Assembly: GCA_959347345.1 (NCBI GenBank)
Contig: OY365738.1
Location: 62,001 to 126,000, forward strand
Length of the DNA: 64,000 bases
DNA from: an uncultured Amylibacter sp.
Lineage (GTDB): Bacteria; Pseudomonadota; Alphaproteobacteria; Rhodobacterales; Rhodobacteraceae
Direction of reading: 5' to 3'
Below, in pieces: positions 24,896 through 33,730 of the stretch; the first letter of the stretch is position 1, and every line of letters starts with the position of its first letter. The notes below the pieces were generated by a model that was not told the origin of the DNA, did not search any database, and saw only the letters and a program-made list of their open reading frames with translations. Made by a program: the position numbers and the translations under genes.

Positions 24896-25816
24896 TTAGG
24901 ATGCTAGGGGGAAATCAGCCGCACTGATATGTGCGCCAGGCAGGGTATCAATCTGTTCGGGCGAGCATTCCACCCACTCCCAAGCCGTATCATCGGCGAA
25001 CAACGCACGGAGCAAGCGGTTGGTGATACTATGCCCAATTTTAACCCCCGTATATCGTGCCAGCATAGGCCCGCCCGCAAGGTATAAATCGCCGAAAACA
25101 TCCAGCATTTTATGGCGAACACATTCATCCGTGTGGCGATAACCCTCTGGATTCATGACGGTATCACCATCAACAACCACCGCGTTTTGCAGACTGCCAC
25201 CGAGTGCCAGCCCGTTTGCCTTCAGCCCCGCAACATCCTGTGCGCGACAAAAGGTTCGGCTATCGGATAATTCGCGGATAAACGCGCCATTGACCATGGG
25301 CAGTTGTTTCGCTTGGCGACCAATCGCGGATTCGGTGAAATCAATCAGGCAATCGATTTCCAGTTGGGCAGAGGGTGCTAGGCTGGCGCGCGCCCCGTCT
25401 TGGACAACATGGATTTCTTTTAAAACCTTAATCGCGCGGATGGGTTTGTTAATTTCGGTTAGTCCTGTATGCAGGATTTTACGGATAAAGCACACGGAAC
25501 TGCCATCCATAATCGGCATCTCAGGGGCGTTAATTTCAATTAAGAGATTGTTAACCCCCGTACCAGCCAAGGCGGCGGATAGGTGTTCTACCGTGCGGAT
25601 TTCTACGTTCGCGTCATTGCGCACACAGGTGCAAAGTTGCGTGTCATAAACGCGATCAAAGTGCATGGGGACTATATTATCACGGTCGGTTATATCGGTG
25701 CGTTTGAAAACGATACCATGGTCGGCGGGGGCAGGATGCAGTTGCAGGCTGACGGGTTGCCCGTTATGCAGCCCGTGTCCGTGGAATTCAATCGGTTTTT
25801 GTATGGTTTTTTGCAT
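24896..25816 (-). CDS. lpxC: UDP-3-O-acyl-N-acetylglucosamine deacetylase LpxC
   Basis: A 306-residue zinc deacetylase for the committed step of lipid A synthesis. Zinc ligands are visible in RTVEHLS (H78) and CVRHKMLD (H235, D239). The general base Glu lies in VEH (E77) and the catalytic His in VKIGHSITN (H262). Positions differ by only a few residues from the E. coli enzyme. The gene is separated from ftsZ by repeat copy C. The 167 bases between its start and that repeat form its leader and presumably hold its promoter, which I could not place with confidence. Confidence 0.96.
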   Translation of the reverse strand: MQKTIQKPIEFHGHGLHNGQPVSLQLHPAPADHGIVFKRTDITDRDNIVPMHFDRVYDTQLCTCVRNDANVEIRTVEHLSAALAGTGVNNLLIEINAPEMPIMDGSSVCFIRKILHTGLTEINKPIRAIKVLKEIHVVQDGARASLAPSAQLEIDCLIDFTESAIGRQAKQLPMVNGAFIRELSDSRTFCRAQDVAGLKANGLALGGSLQNAVVVDGDTVMNPEGYRHTDECVRHKMLDVFGDLYLAGGPMLARYTGVKIGHSITNRLLRALFADDTAWEWVECSPEQIDTLPGAHISAADFPLAS

Positions 25817-25983
25817 TTGTGGTTAGGTTTTTTCTGTGGGCGTTTTCTGTGGATGTTCTTTGTCGTTATGATTTGTTTAATGGATTTTGGGGGATAGAGC
25901 AATTCACGCTTTGTGACTATTTGAAACAAAGCACGGCGGGGTGGGGGTGAAAGGGGGTAATGGCTATATGAATAAGGGTTTTT

Positions 25984-26380
25984 TTAGTGATTAGCGATTA
26001 ACGCTTTAGCCCTTCGGGTCTTCGTCATCGCTTACGCGAATGCCGACCAGCATGGTCTTTTGTGCGTAGCCCCCGCTTCGCGGGAGCATGCCAAAAGCCC
26101 TTTGGTTATAAGATGCTAGGGGTTCTATAAATTTATTATCTGGAATAACAAGATGAGGGATTGGATTATTTGCAAAGAATACTTGGGAATTGGTGATAGG
26201 TTTGCTCTAAATTTATTTAGGCTTTGCCTAGATACTAGGACAGACTTTAGCCATAAAAAACCGTCCGCCCAAGCCTCGCAGAGGGGTGGGCGGGCGGGAA
26301 GCCCGAACGCAGGGGCTTGCCCCCAAGTGAGGGCGCAAGAAAAAAATCACTAATCACTAATAACTAATCACTAATCACTA
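25984..26380 (+). repeat. Mosaic intergenic repeat element, copy C
   Basis: Same orientation as copy A. Left heptamers TTAGTGA, TTAGCGA, TTAACGC (25984-26004) are followed by the GACCA-GCA-TGGTC-TTTT hairpin. The core at 26091-26228 is nearly identical to copy A. A GC-rich structured block shared with copy B (CCGCCCAAGCCTCGCAGAGG and on) comes next. The right array is ATCACTA x5 with one ATAACTA variant (26346-26380). The last heptamer contains the ftsZ stop codon (26378-26380). It sits between the lpxC leader and the ftsZ 3' end, splitting genes that are usually adjacent. Confidence 0.87.
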
Positions 26381-28186
26381 GTTAGCTTGCCTACGCAGAA
26401 ACGCTGGTATCTCTATACGGTCTTGCTCTTCGCGTGAATCCATATAGGCCGCATCGCCGCGCCCACCTGCCCCAGAAACAGGGCTAGGGCGTTCGTTCGC
26501 AGACACATGGGCAGGAGGCTGGGATGGCGCACCGCCACCAGACGTATCGCGCCCCTGTTCAAACCCATAATCACGAGGGTTGTCTTGCGGATGCCCGCCC
26601 TGAGTCCCTTGATGGTTTTGATGTCCGCCCTGACCTTGATTGCCCTGATGCCCTTGTGGCGCACGGGTTTCATGGCCCGCAGGTTTCTTACGCGCAAACA
26701 GGCTGAATATCCCACGGGGTTGCGGGGGTTCATGCCTAGGGCGCGTATCTGCCCGCGTATCCATTTGCGGACGTTCAAATGTGCGTGGCGGGGGGCTCTG
26801 CCTTTCGCCAGCACCACCAACACCATTGCCCATCGCTATATCATCATAGCCATTCCCCATATTATCACGGGCAGGGGTGGGTTGTTTCATCACTGCCGCC
26901 TCTAACCGTGCCCGAACATCGGGATTCACAGAGGGAACACTTGACGGTGCACCCGATGGAACACCCGACGGAGCACTGGCACCCGCACCATCCTCAGCAA
27001 ACATTTGCCGAGTCTCTGCACCCTCAGTATTCGGCTGGTACGCTGGCTCTGGTATATCGCTGTTCGCATTATCGGCGGGACGCGTTTCAAACGGGTCTTC
27101 CACCTGCTCTGCCACATAGCCCGTTTCCAAATCGGTATTAAGCCCAGTATCCGCACCCTCATCCGCTTTTATCGGCGTTTTCAAAACCCGAGGGAACACA
27201 TCGCGCTCCGACAAACCCTCAATCGCGTCAATACCAGTTGCCACAACGGACACCCGCATTTTGCCATTCAGAGTTTCATCCTTAATAGACCCAACGATAA
27301 CATTCGCATCCGAATCCATTTTATCACGGATAAGATTAGCCGCTTCGTCCGCCTCAAACAAGGTCAAATCATCACCCCCACTGATGTTAATCAAAACACC
27401 TTTGGCCGTGTTTAACGAAATCTGGTCCAGCAACGGGTTGGAAATAGCCTGTTCCGCCGCGATAATCGCGCGGTTTTCGCCTTCTGCTTCGCCCGTTCCC
27501 ATCATAGCCTTGCCCATCTCATTCATAACACTACGAATATCGGCAAAATCAAGATTGATAAGCCCCGTGCAAACCATCAAATCGGTGATACCTTTGACAC
27601 CTTGATGCAAAACCTCATCCGCCATGCTGAAGGCTTGGCTGAAAGTGGTTTTCTCAGTGGCAATGGAAAACAGGTTTTGATTGGGAATGATAATCAGAGT
27701 ATGGACGACTTTTTGTAGTTCAATAATACCCTCTTCCGCTTGACGCATACGTTTTGCGCCCTCAAACTGAAACGGTTTGGTGACAACACCGACGGTTAAA
27801 ATATCCATCTCCCGCGCAACCCGCGCAACAACGGGGGCGGCACCTGTGCCAGTTCCACCGCCCATGCCAGCGGTGATAAAGCACATATGTGCGCCTTGAA
27901 GATGGTCAACGATGGTTTCAATGTTTTCCTCTGCGGCCTTCGCGCCCTGTATGGGACACGCGCCCGCGCCCAGCCCTTGGGTGAGTTTTTCGCCCAGCTG
28001 GATGGATTTTTTTGCTTTGCTTTGCGCCAGAGCCTGCGCGTCTGTATTGGCGACGAGGAATTCCACGCCCTCCAATTCTTTGTCAATCATGTTGTTGACG
28101 GCGTTGCAACCTGCACCGCCTACGCCAAAGACGATGATTTTGGGTCTTAGATCCGAGGATTCGGGGATTTGTATATTGAGAGTCAT
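26378..28186 (-). CDS. ftsZ: Cell division GTPase FtsZ with long linker
   Basis: A 602-residue tubulin homologue that polymerises into the division ring. The GTPase core has the nucleotide motif [14 protein letters not shown] and the tubulin signature GGGTGTG (residues 109-115), with the T7-loop region near [11 protein letters not shown]. After about residue 340 a long disordered linker, rich in Gly, Gln, His, Pro and Asn ([16 protein letters not shown]), leads to the conserved tail [12 protein letters not shown] that binds partner proteins. A long linker is common in alphaproteobacteria, but this is at the long end. ftsA is not upstream; repeat copy D and an RND pump are found there instead. 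The stop codon lies in a heptamer of copy C. Confidence 0.96.
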   Translation of the reverse strand: MTLNIQIPESSDLRPKIIVFGVGGAGCNAVNNMIDKELEGVEFLVANTDAQALAQSKAKKSIQLGEKLTQGLGAGACPIQGAKAAEENIETIVDHLQGAHMCFITAGMGGGTGTGAAPVVARVAREMDILTVGVVTKPFQFEGAKRMRQAEEGIIELQKVVHTLIIIPNQNLFSIATEKTTFSQAFSMADEVLHQGVKGITDLMVCTGLINLDFADIRSVMNEMGKAMMGTGEAEGENRAIIAAEQAISNPLLDQISLNTAKGVLINISGGDDLTLFEADEAANLIRDKMDSDANVIVGSIKDETLNGKMRVSVVATGIDAIEGLSERDVFPRVLKTPIKADEGADTGLNTDLETGYVAEQVEDPFETRPADNANSDIPEPAYQPNTEGAETRQMFAEDGAGASAPSGVPSGAPSSVPSVNPDVRARLEAAVMKQPTPARDNMGNGYDDIAMGNGVGGAGERQSPPPRTFERPQMDTRADTRPRHEPPQPRGIFSLFARKKPAGHETRAPQGHQGNQGQGGHQNHQGTQGGHPQDNPRDYGFEQGRDTSGGGAPSQPPAHVSANERPSPVSGAGGRGDAAYMDSREEQDRIEIPAFLRRQAN

Positions 28187-28913
28187 TATATAGCCTGTAT
28201 TTTTTGTGTTCGCCGCATTTTCGCGGTCATTACTGCGATGACTCTTTTAAAGCAAGAGGAGGGGATTGTCATGTGTTTTTTAGCGGTTTTTGGAGGAAAA
28301 GGGGGTTTTTTTAGAGAAAATGTGGTTTTTTTTGGTTTTTTTTGGGGATTGGGGGTGGTTTTAACGATTAGTGATTAGTGATTAATGGTATTATCGCCGC
28401 GACTCGTTTGCAGAGGGCGTGGCTTTTGTGCATATAGAGCTTTTTCATAAGGGCAGTTGAACCTGCCCGACCAAAAAAAATATGAAAAAGCCCATACACA
28501 AAAGCCTTTGGCTATGCTTGGCAAAGCCTTTTTAAATAAAATAACCATTCGTCATGGTGGCACGGGGTCGCGCGAACCCGAAGGGTGTGCGTCTTGTTAG
28601 CGAGGATAATAGGGTTTTGCGTCACCAGCGACTCTTAAATACACTGACCCAGTACAAACGATAAGCTGACGCGCACCCGTGGGGGTGAGGGTGCGCGCGA
28701 CCGCCCCCCAGCGGACACGTCCGCTAAAATTAAGAAACAAGGCGGTCGTTTCCTAGATTATTAGGTCTGCTCTAGATTAACTATTACCGAGTCTGCCCTG
28801 CGGGTCTTCGTCATTGCTACGCAATGCCGACCAGCTTTTAAGAAACTTAAAAATTTGTAATAGGCAATTTCTAAATTTGTTTGGGCTTTGCCAAAATTAA
28901 AAGAGACAGGCTT

Positions 28914-28953
28914 GGGCGTGCCTGCTTGCTCGTAAGAGCAAGCAGGCACGCCC
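28914..28953 (+). repeat. Perfect 18-bp stem-loop inside copy D
   Basis: The left arm starts GGGCGTGCC at 28914 and ends at 28931; the loop is GTAA (28932-28935); the right arm at 28936-28953 is the exact reverse complement. A related but imperfect stem occupies the same place in copy A (about 910-960), which suggests structure is maintained. There is no U-run directly after it. Confidence 0.9.
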
Positions 28954-28998
28954 CGTGGCGACATTCCAAAGGAATGGCGCAAAGCCCGAAGGGCTAAA

Positions 28999-29103
28999 AT
29001 CACTAATCACTAATCACTAATCACTAATCACTAATCACTAATCACTAATCACTAATCACTAATCACTAATCACTAATCACTAATCACTAATCACTAATCG
29101 TTA
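28999..29103 (+). repeat. Heptamer array ATCACTA x14 plus ATCGTTA (right end of copy D)
   Basis: Fourteen perfect tandem copies of ATCACTA (equivalent to TTAGTGA on the other strand), then one ATCGTTA variant. This is the longest such array in the window. The RND pump's stop codon is the final TTA read on the minus strand. Confidence 0.97.
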
Positions 29104-32100
29104 AGAAGCAAACATCCCAACAATCCGCCGTCCTATCGCCCCTGCACCAGCATAGGCACCTTTACCAACCCACACCCGTATCGCCAACAAAGACGGCGTA
29201 ACCAGCAGAGTCAAAAACGTCGCAATCCCCAGCCCAAACACCACCGCCGTTGATAGCTGTTTCCACCACACCGCGGCGGGCGCGTCAATCGTATAACCAC
29301 CATTATAAAAATCAATGGAAATCCCAAACATCATCGGTGTTAGCCCCGCCATAGTCGTAATAGTCGTCAGCAAAACCGGTCTTATCCGTGCCTCTGCCGT
29401 ACGAACTATCGCCAATAACGGAGGCATTCGCCGCGCATATTCCTGATAAGTATCCAGCAAAACAATGTTATTATTCACCACAATCCCCGCCAAGGCGACA
29501 ATCCCAATCCCCGTCATAATAATGGAAAAAGTCTGATCCCGCACCATCATACCGATTAAAACACCCGTGGTTGATAACACCACCGCCACCAAAACCAACG
29601 CCGCGTGATAAAACGAATTAAACTGCGCAAGCAGCAAAATAAACATGAGCATTAACGCGCCCGAAAACGCATAAACCAAGAATTGCTGGCTATCGGCTTG
29701 GTCTTGCTGATCCCCTGCCCACTCCCACGCAACGCTACGGGGTAAGGGGTTTTCATCCTCTAACCATTCCGTCATCTCGCCAATCTTAGCGTTGGCATTC
29801 GTGCCGTCAGTCACCCCCGCTTTTATATCAAAATACCGCCGACCGCTTTCACGGTTGATTTCCGCCAGCGTAGGCACGGGCTCCAAGGTAATAAAATTAG
29901 ACAGAGGAATCAGCCCGCTCCCCGTGCGAATCCGCAGGTTTTCAAGGGTAGATAGCAAACGGTCTTTCTGCGGTAATCGCACGCGAATATCAACCTCATC
30001 ATCCACGGAATCCAGCCGCATATTGCCAATATGCAAGCCCTGCGTGACTAACTGCACCATCGCGCCAACCTGCGCCACATCCGCCTGATACCGCCCTGCA
30101 CGTGCCACATCGACATTCACCTGCCAATCAATACCTGGCAGGGGGCGGGAGTCATCTACATCAATAATATCCGCATCGGCTTCAAATTTATCGGTAATGA
30201 TTTGCGTGGCATTGTGCAAATCCTCCCAATTCTGCCCTTTAAGGCGCACGACCAAAGGTTTGCCACTGCTTGGCCCGCCTTCCAGCAATAAAACCTCTGC
30301 CTGTGCGCCTGGGATATTGGCAATCCTCTCATTCACCGTGTCAATAATTTCCTTGCCTGTTGGCCCGTTTAGCCGTGAGCCCCATTCGGTCAAGGCAAGC
30401 TGCAACGACCCAATGGTATCGCGTGGGGCCTGCCCGCCACCGGTATTGTTATTCAGCCCGCCAACACCAGCCGAGGAGAAAACGGATTCAATCCCTTCAA
30501 TCCCTTGCACCAAAGCCTCTGCCTGTAAGACCAAATCGTCTTTCTCTGCCAGTGATAAATTGCCTCGCGCACGGATATACACAAGCGCCTGTTCTGGTTC
30601 GGTATCCACAAAGAATTCCACACCCCTATTGTTGTTCCCATAAAGCGTAAAGACCGAAAAGACAAAGCCAATCGTCACCAAAATCACGACAAACGGCATA
30701 ATCGGGTTGCCAACGAGGAAATGGATAAAATGCCCGAATAGGCTACGTTTATCGGGGTCGTGCTCTTCCATAACCACGGGTTTGCGCATAGAGGTACTGG
30801 TGGTCGCCATCCCTATAAACCCAGCCATAAACAAAATCGCGCCAATGATAAAATTACCGCCCAGCAACCCGCGCAGCCCAAAGTAAATGAGTGCCACGAA
30901 AACCGCCATCAGTATCAATCGCAGAGTCCTCGGCCAACTGCGCATTGAGTGGGCTACATTATCCAAACTGCGTGATATTCGCCCGGTTATCCCGCCGATC
31001 ACGGGTAGGAAAACAAGGGTCACCAGCAGGGACGCGGATAAAACAAAAATCAGGGTAATTGGCAAAACCCGCATAAACTGCCCCGGAACTCCGGGCCAGA
31101 ATAACAACGGCAGGAACGCACACAAAGTCGTTGCGGTGGAGGATACAATCGGCCAAAACATCCGTTTTGCCGCCTCGCCATAGGCCTTCATCGGCCCGGT
31201 GCCAGCGGTGATTCGTTTATCGGCGTATTCCACCACGACGATAGAGCCATCAACCAGCATCCCCACCGCCAGAATTAACCCGAACATAACCATATTGGAT
31301 ATGGTTATGTCCAGAACACCCATCAGAAAAAACGACAGCAAAAACGATGTTGGCACAGCAAAACCGACCAAAAACGCCGACCGAATTCCCAAGGCACCCA
31401 AGATGACGATCATCACAAGGGCTATCGCGGTTAGCACCGATGATTCCAACTGATCGACCATGGATTTAACCTCCACCGATTGGTCAGAGGCAAAGCCAAC
31501 GGTCACTCTGTTTTGCAATTCGATTGGCCATTCGGCTTGGACTTCTGCCACGGTTTCGCGTATCTGCGCCACCGCGTCAATGAGATTAGAACCACGGGCT
31601 TTCACCACTTGCAAGGCAACCGTGGGCTCGCCGTTAAACCGCGCCGTTCCTATGCTCTCAACGAAAGTCAGGCGGATGTCCGCCAAATCACCCATGGTAA
31701 TAACGCGGTCGCCATTTGTTTTAATCGGCAATCCCTGAATATCGTCCAAACTATTAAAGGAGGACGGTATTTTGAAAGCAAAATCGCCCGTTTCGGTTTT
31801 TAACGTCCCCGCCGCGATGAGCAGGTTATTATTGCGCACAACGGACAGCAATTCACCGGCGGTGACATTATAGGCTTCCAGCTTTAACGGGTCTATCAAA
31901 ACCTCCATCATTTCAGGGCGATGCCCTGCCAAACCGACCTCTAATACGGAGGGCAAGCCCTCTACCCGTTCTTGCAAATCCTTTGCCACGCGCAATAATT
32001 CGCGTTCGGGTAAGGCACCTGATAGGGTGACAACCAGAATTGGGAAACCGTCAAAGCTGACTTCGTTTATGCTGTATTGGTCTGCACCTTGGGGAAACTG

Positions 32101-32454
32101 AGACTCTGCTGTATTCACTTTATCGCGGACTTGGGCCATAATTGCGGTTTTATCCCAGCCGAAATCAAATTCCATCAAAACACCGCCATAGCCTTGGGCC
32201 GCCGTGCCAGAGATTTTCTTTAACCCAGCCAGCCCTTTTAATTGGGTTTCCAGCGGTTTAACGATGAGTTTTTCCGAATCCTCGGCGGAAATACCAGAGA
32301 AAGGCACGGATACGAATAAAATTGGAATTTCAACATCGGGTGCGCCCTCTTTCGGCAGAGTGCTATAGGCAATCGCGCCCGCAACCAAAGACAAGATTAT
32401 AAACGCCAAAACTGTGCGCGCATGGTCTGTTGCCCAATCAACTAATCCCTTCAT
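29101..32454 (-). CDS. RND family efflux transporter permease
   Basis: A 1117-residue inner-membrane proton-driven pump of the AcrB/HAE superfamily. It has an N-terminal helix (TVLAFIILSLVAGAIAYSTLP), two large periplasmic loops and two blocks of transmembrane helices. The first block contains GLILAVGMLVDGSIVVVEYADK (the family's helix 4 acidic region) and the second GIVALAGIVVNNNIVLLD. It extrudes drugs, detergents or lipophiles with its adaptor and an outer-membrane channel; no TolC homologue lies nearby. It is slightly longer than the usual 1020-1050 residues, partly in a mid-protein hydrophobic insertion near residues 520-575. It follows the adaptor gene by 27 bases with an AAGGAG site. 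Confidence 0.93.
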   Translation of the reverse strand: MKGLVDWATDHARTVLAFIILSLVAGAIAYSTLPKEGAPDVEIPILFVSVPFSGISAEDSEKLIVKPLETQLKGLAGLKKISGTAAQGYGGVLMEFDFGWDKTAIMAQVRDKVNTAESQFPQGADQYSINEVSFDGFPILVVTLSGALPERELLRVAKDLQERVEGLPSVLEVGLAGHRPEMMEVLIDPLKLEAYNVTAGELLSVVRNNNLLIAAGTLKTETGDFAFKIPSSFNSLDDIQGLPIKTNGDRVITMGDLADIRLTFVESIGTARFNGEPTVALQVVKARGSNLIDAVAQIRETVAEVQAEWPIELQNRVTVGFASDQSVEVKSMVDQLESSVLTAIALVMIVILGALGIRSAFLVGFAVPTSFLLSFFLMGVLDITISNMVMFGLILAVGMLVDGSIVVVEYADKRITAGTGPMKAYGEAAKRMFWPIVSSTATTLCAFLPLLFWPGVPGQFMRVLPITLIFVLSASLLVTLVFLPVIGGITGRISRSLDNVAHSMRSWPRTLRLILMAVFVALIYFGLRGLLGGNFIIGAILFMAGFIGMATTSTSMRKPVVMEEHDPDKRSLFGHFIHFLVGNPIMPFVVILVTIGFVFSVFTLYGNNNRGVEFFVDTEPEQALVYIRARGNLSLAEKDDLVLQAEALVQGIEGIESVFSSAGVGGLNNNTGGGQAPRDTIGSLQLALTEWGSRLNGPTGKEIIDTVNERIANIPGAQAEVLLLEGGPSSGKPLVVRLKGQNWEDLHNATQIITDKFEADADIIDVDDSRPLPGIDWQVNVDVARAGRYQADVAQVGAMVQLVTQGLHIGNMRLDSVDDEVDIRVRLPQKDRLLSTLENLRIRTGSGLIPLSNFITLEPVPTLAEINRESGRRYFDIKAGVTDGTNANAKIGEMTEWLEDENPLPRSVAWEWAGDQQDQADSQQFLVYAFSGALMLMFILLLAQFNSFYHAALVLVAVVLSTTGVLIGMMVRDQTFSIIMTGIGIVALAGIVVNNNIVLLDTYQEYARRMPPLLAIVRTAEARIRPVLLTTITTMAGLTPMMFGISIDFYNGGYTIDAPAAVWWKQLSTAVVFGLGIATFLTLLVTPSLLAIRVWVGKGAYAGAGAIGRRIVGMFAS

Positions 32455-32481
32455 AACAAAACTCCTTTTTTATTTGTTAAT

Positions 32482-33597
32482 TTATTGATATGTAACGCGA
32501 ACAGGGCTGCCTGTTATGACATATTCCTGCCCGATAATGATAATATCTTCACTGGCGTTTAAATCCGTGACCCAAACACCCTCTGGCGTGTCACGAATGA
32601 TAGTAATGGCTTTGAACTGGACGATGTCGTCTTCCACAACCCGCACACCGATTCGCCCGTTATTATCTAACGTCATGGCAGAATGTGGCACTAAATGCCC
32701 CTGTGTGCCAGATAAAGAGATAAATATATTAGCGGTAGAGCCATCCCGATATTTCAAATCGGGGTTTGGCGTCGTCATTTCCACGCGGAAGGTACGGGTG
32801 ATTTTGTCGGCAGAGCTGGATACAAAGCTGACCTCCCCGGCAATCCTATCACCGTTTATCAATTCTGCCTGTGCCATCGCGCCCATTTTAATCCGCGCGA
32901 TTTGTTGTTCTGTGGCGTAGCCGACCACTTTTATCGGGTCAAGCGCGATAATATGGGCGCAAGGCGCACCTGGTTGTAGGAAATCGCCGAACTCGGCCGC
33001 GTCCGTTTCCAAAATCCCCGAAAACGGAGCGGTTATCCGCAAATCCGCCATTTCCTTTTCGGCGCGGGCGACATTGGCTGTGGCGGCTTCCAAAAGGGAT
33101 TGTCCGCTCATGACCGATACCTCGCTTACCACGCCTGTTTTTAATAACGATTCGTTGTTGTTGTTTTGAATTTCGGCTTCGGCTAGGCGGGCTTTGGCTT
33201 CTGCCAATACTGCCTGTTTCGTCCCAGGGTCTAATTCACACAATAATGTGCCTTCATTGATGGTTGCACCTTTGCGCAGCGGTTGCGATACGACTTGCCC
33301 TTGGGTTTGTGCCTTTAATTGCACGGATTTGAACGCGCTGGTTTCCCCGCGCAAAACAATCGCATCGGTGACATCGCGCGCTTGTGATGATAAAACAACG
33401 ACAGAGATGGGTAAATCCGGGTCTTCTTCCGCCGATTCGTCCGTTTCTTCGTCCGTCATAGCGGGTTCATCCGCCGAATCGCCCGCCATTTCGGGGGTGT
33501 CTTCGGCACTACCGCCAGTTATTAGGTCGCGTTGAATGATTATGAAATAAAGGGCAATACAGACAAGAATTGCAACAATGATTGGAAAAAGACGCAT
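32482..33597 (-). CDS. RND periplasmic adaptor (membrane fusion protein)
   Basis: A 371-residue adaptor with an N-terminal membrane anchor (MRLFPIIVAILVCIALYFIII). A markedly acidic linker (about residues 30-65, rich in Glu, Asp and Ser) precedes the lipoyl/hairpin/beta-barrel order of HlyD/AcrA proteins (LKAQTQGQVVSQPLRKG; later ITAPFSGILE). It bridges the RND pump to an outer-membrane channel. The frame is open to 33669, but the ATG at 33597, with AGGAAA upstream and an N-terminal anchor, is the likely start. The acidic linker is unusual for the family. Confidence 0.9.
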   Translation of the reverse strand: MRLFPIIVAILVCIALYFIIIQRDLITGGSAEDTPEMAGDSADEPAMTDEETDESAEEDPDLPISVVVLSSQARDVTDAIVLRGETSAFKSVQLKAQTQGQVVSQPLRKGATINEGTLLCELDPGTKQAVLAEAKARLAEAEIQNNNNESLLKTGVVSEVSVMSGQSLLEAATANVARAEKEMADLRITAPFSGILETDAAEFGDFLQPGAPCAHIIALDPIKVVGYATEQQIARIKMGAMAQAELINGDRIAGEVSFVSSSADKITRTFRVEMTTPNPDLKYRDGSTANIFISLSGTQGHLVPHSAMTLDNNGRIGVRVVEDDIVQFKAITIIRDTPEGVWVTDLNASEDIIIIGQEYVITGSPVRVTYQ

Positions 33598-33639
33598 AAT
33601 TTGGGTTTCCTGATGTTTGTTTTCTGGGTTAATATGGTA

Positions 33640-33669
33640 TGTATAGGCTAGATATTGATGCAGAGTCAA
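33640..33669 (-). promoter_or_regulatory. Predicted promoter of the RND adaptor-pump operon
   Basis: On the minus strand TTGACT (33664-33669), 18-base spacer, TATACA (33640-33645). The predicted start near 33633 leaves a leader of about 36 bases before the adaptor ATG. No regulator gene is adjacent. Confidence 0.55.
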
Positions 33670-33730
33670 GCCCCGTTTTGGGGTGCAACCTGCGACTAAT
33701 CGCTACCAGTTTAATCACAATGAGGACAAA

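Larger units (their letters stand above)
28361..29103 (+). repeat. Composite mosaic repeat element, copy D
   Basis: The largest copy. Left heptamers: TTAACGA, TTAGTGA x2, TTAATGG (28361-28388). A first segment has the GGGCAG-TTGAAC-CTGCCC hairpin (28452-28469). A unique structured segment follows (28560-28760) with AGCGGAC-AC-GTCCGCT and GCGCACCC...GGGTGCGC stems. A second family-like segment from about 28788 (GTCTGCCCTGCGGGTCTTCG) carries an 18-bp perfect hairpin. The right array is ATCACTA x14 plus ATCGTTA (28999-29103), whose last three bases are the RND pump stop codon. It lacks the full 138-bp core of copies A-C. The 174 bases between it and the ftsZ start (28187-28360) are T-rich on this strand and serve as ftsZ leader; no promoter could be chosen. 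Confidence 0.82.

Noticed and set aside
28999..29103. Heptamer arrays as a CRISPR array
   Set aside because: Units are 7 bp with no spacers and no cas genes; they are plain tandem repeats.
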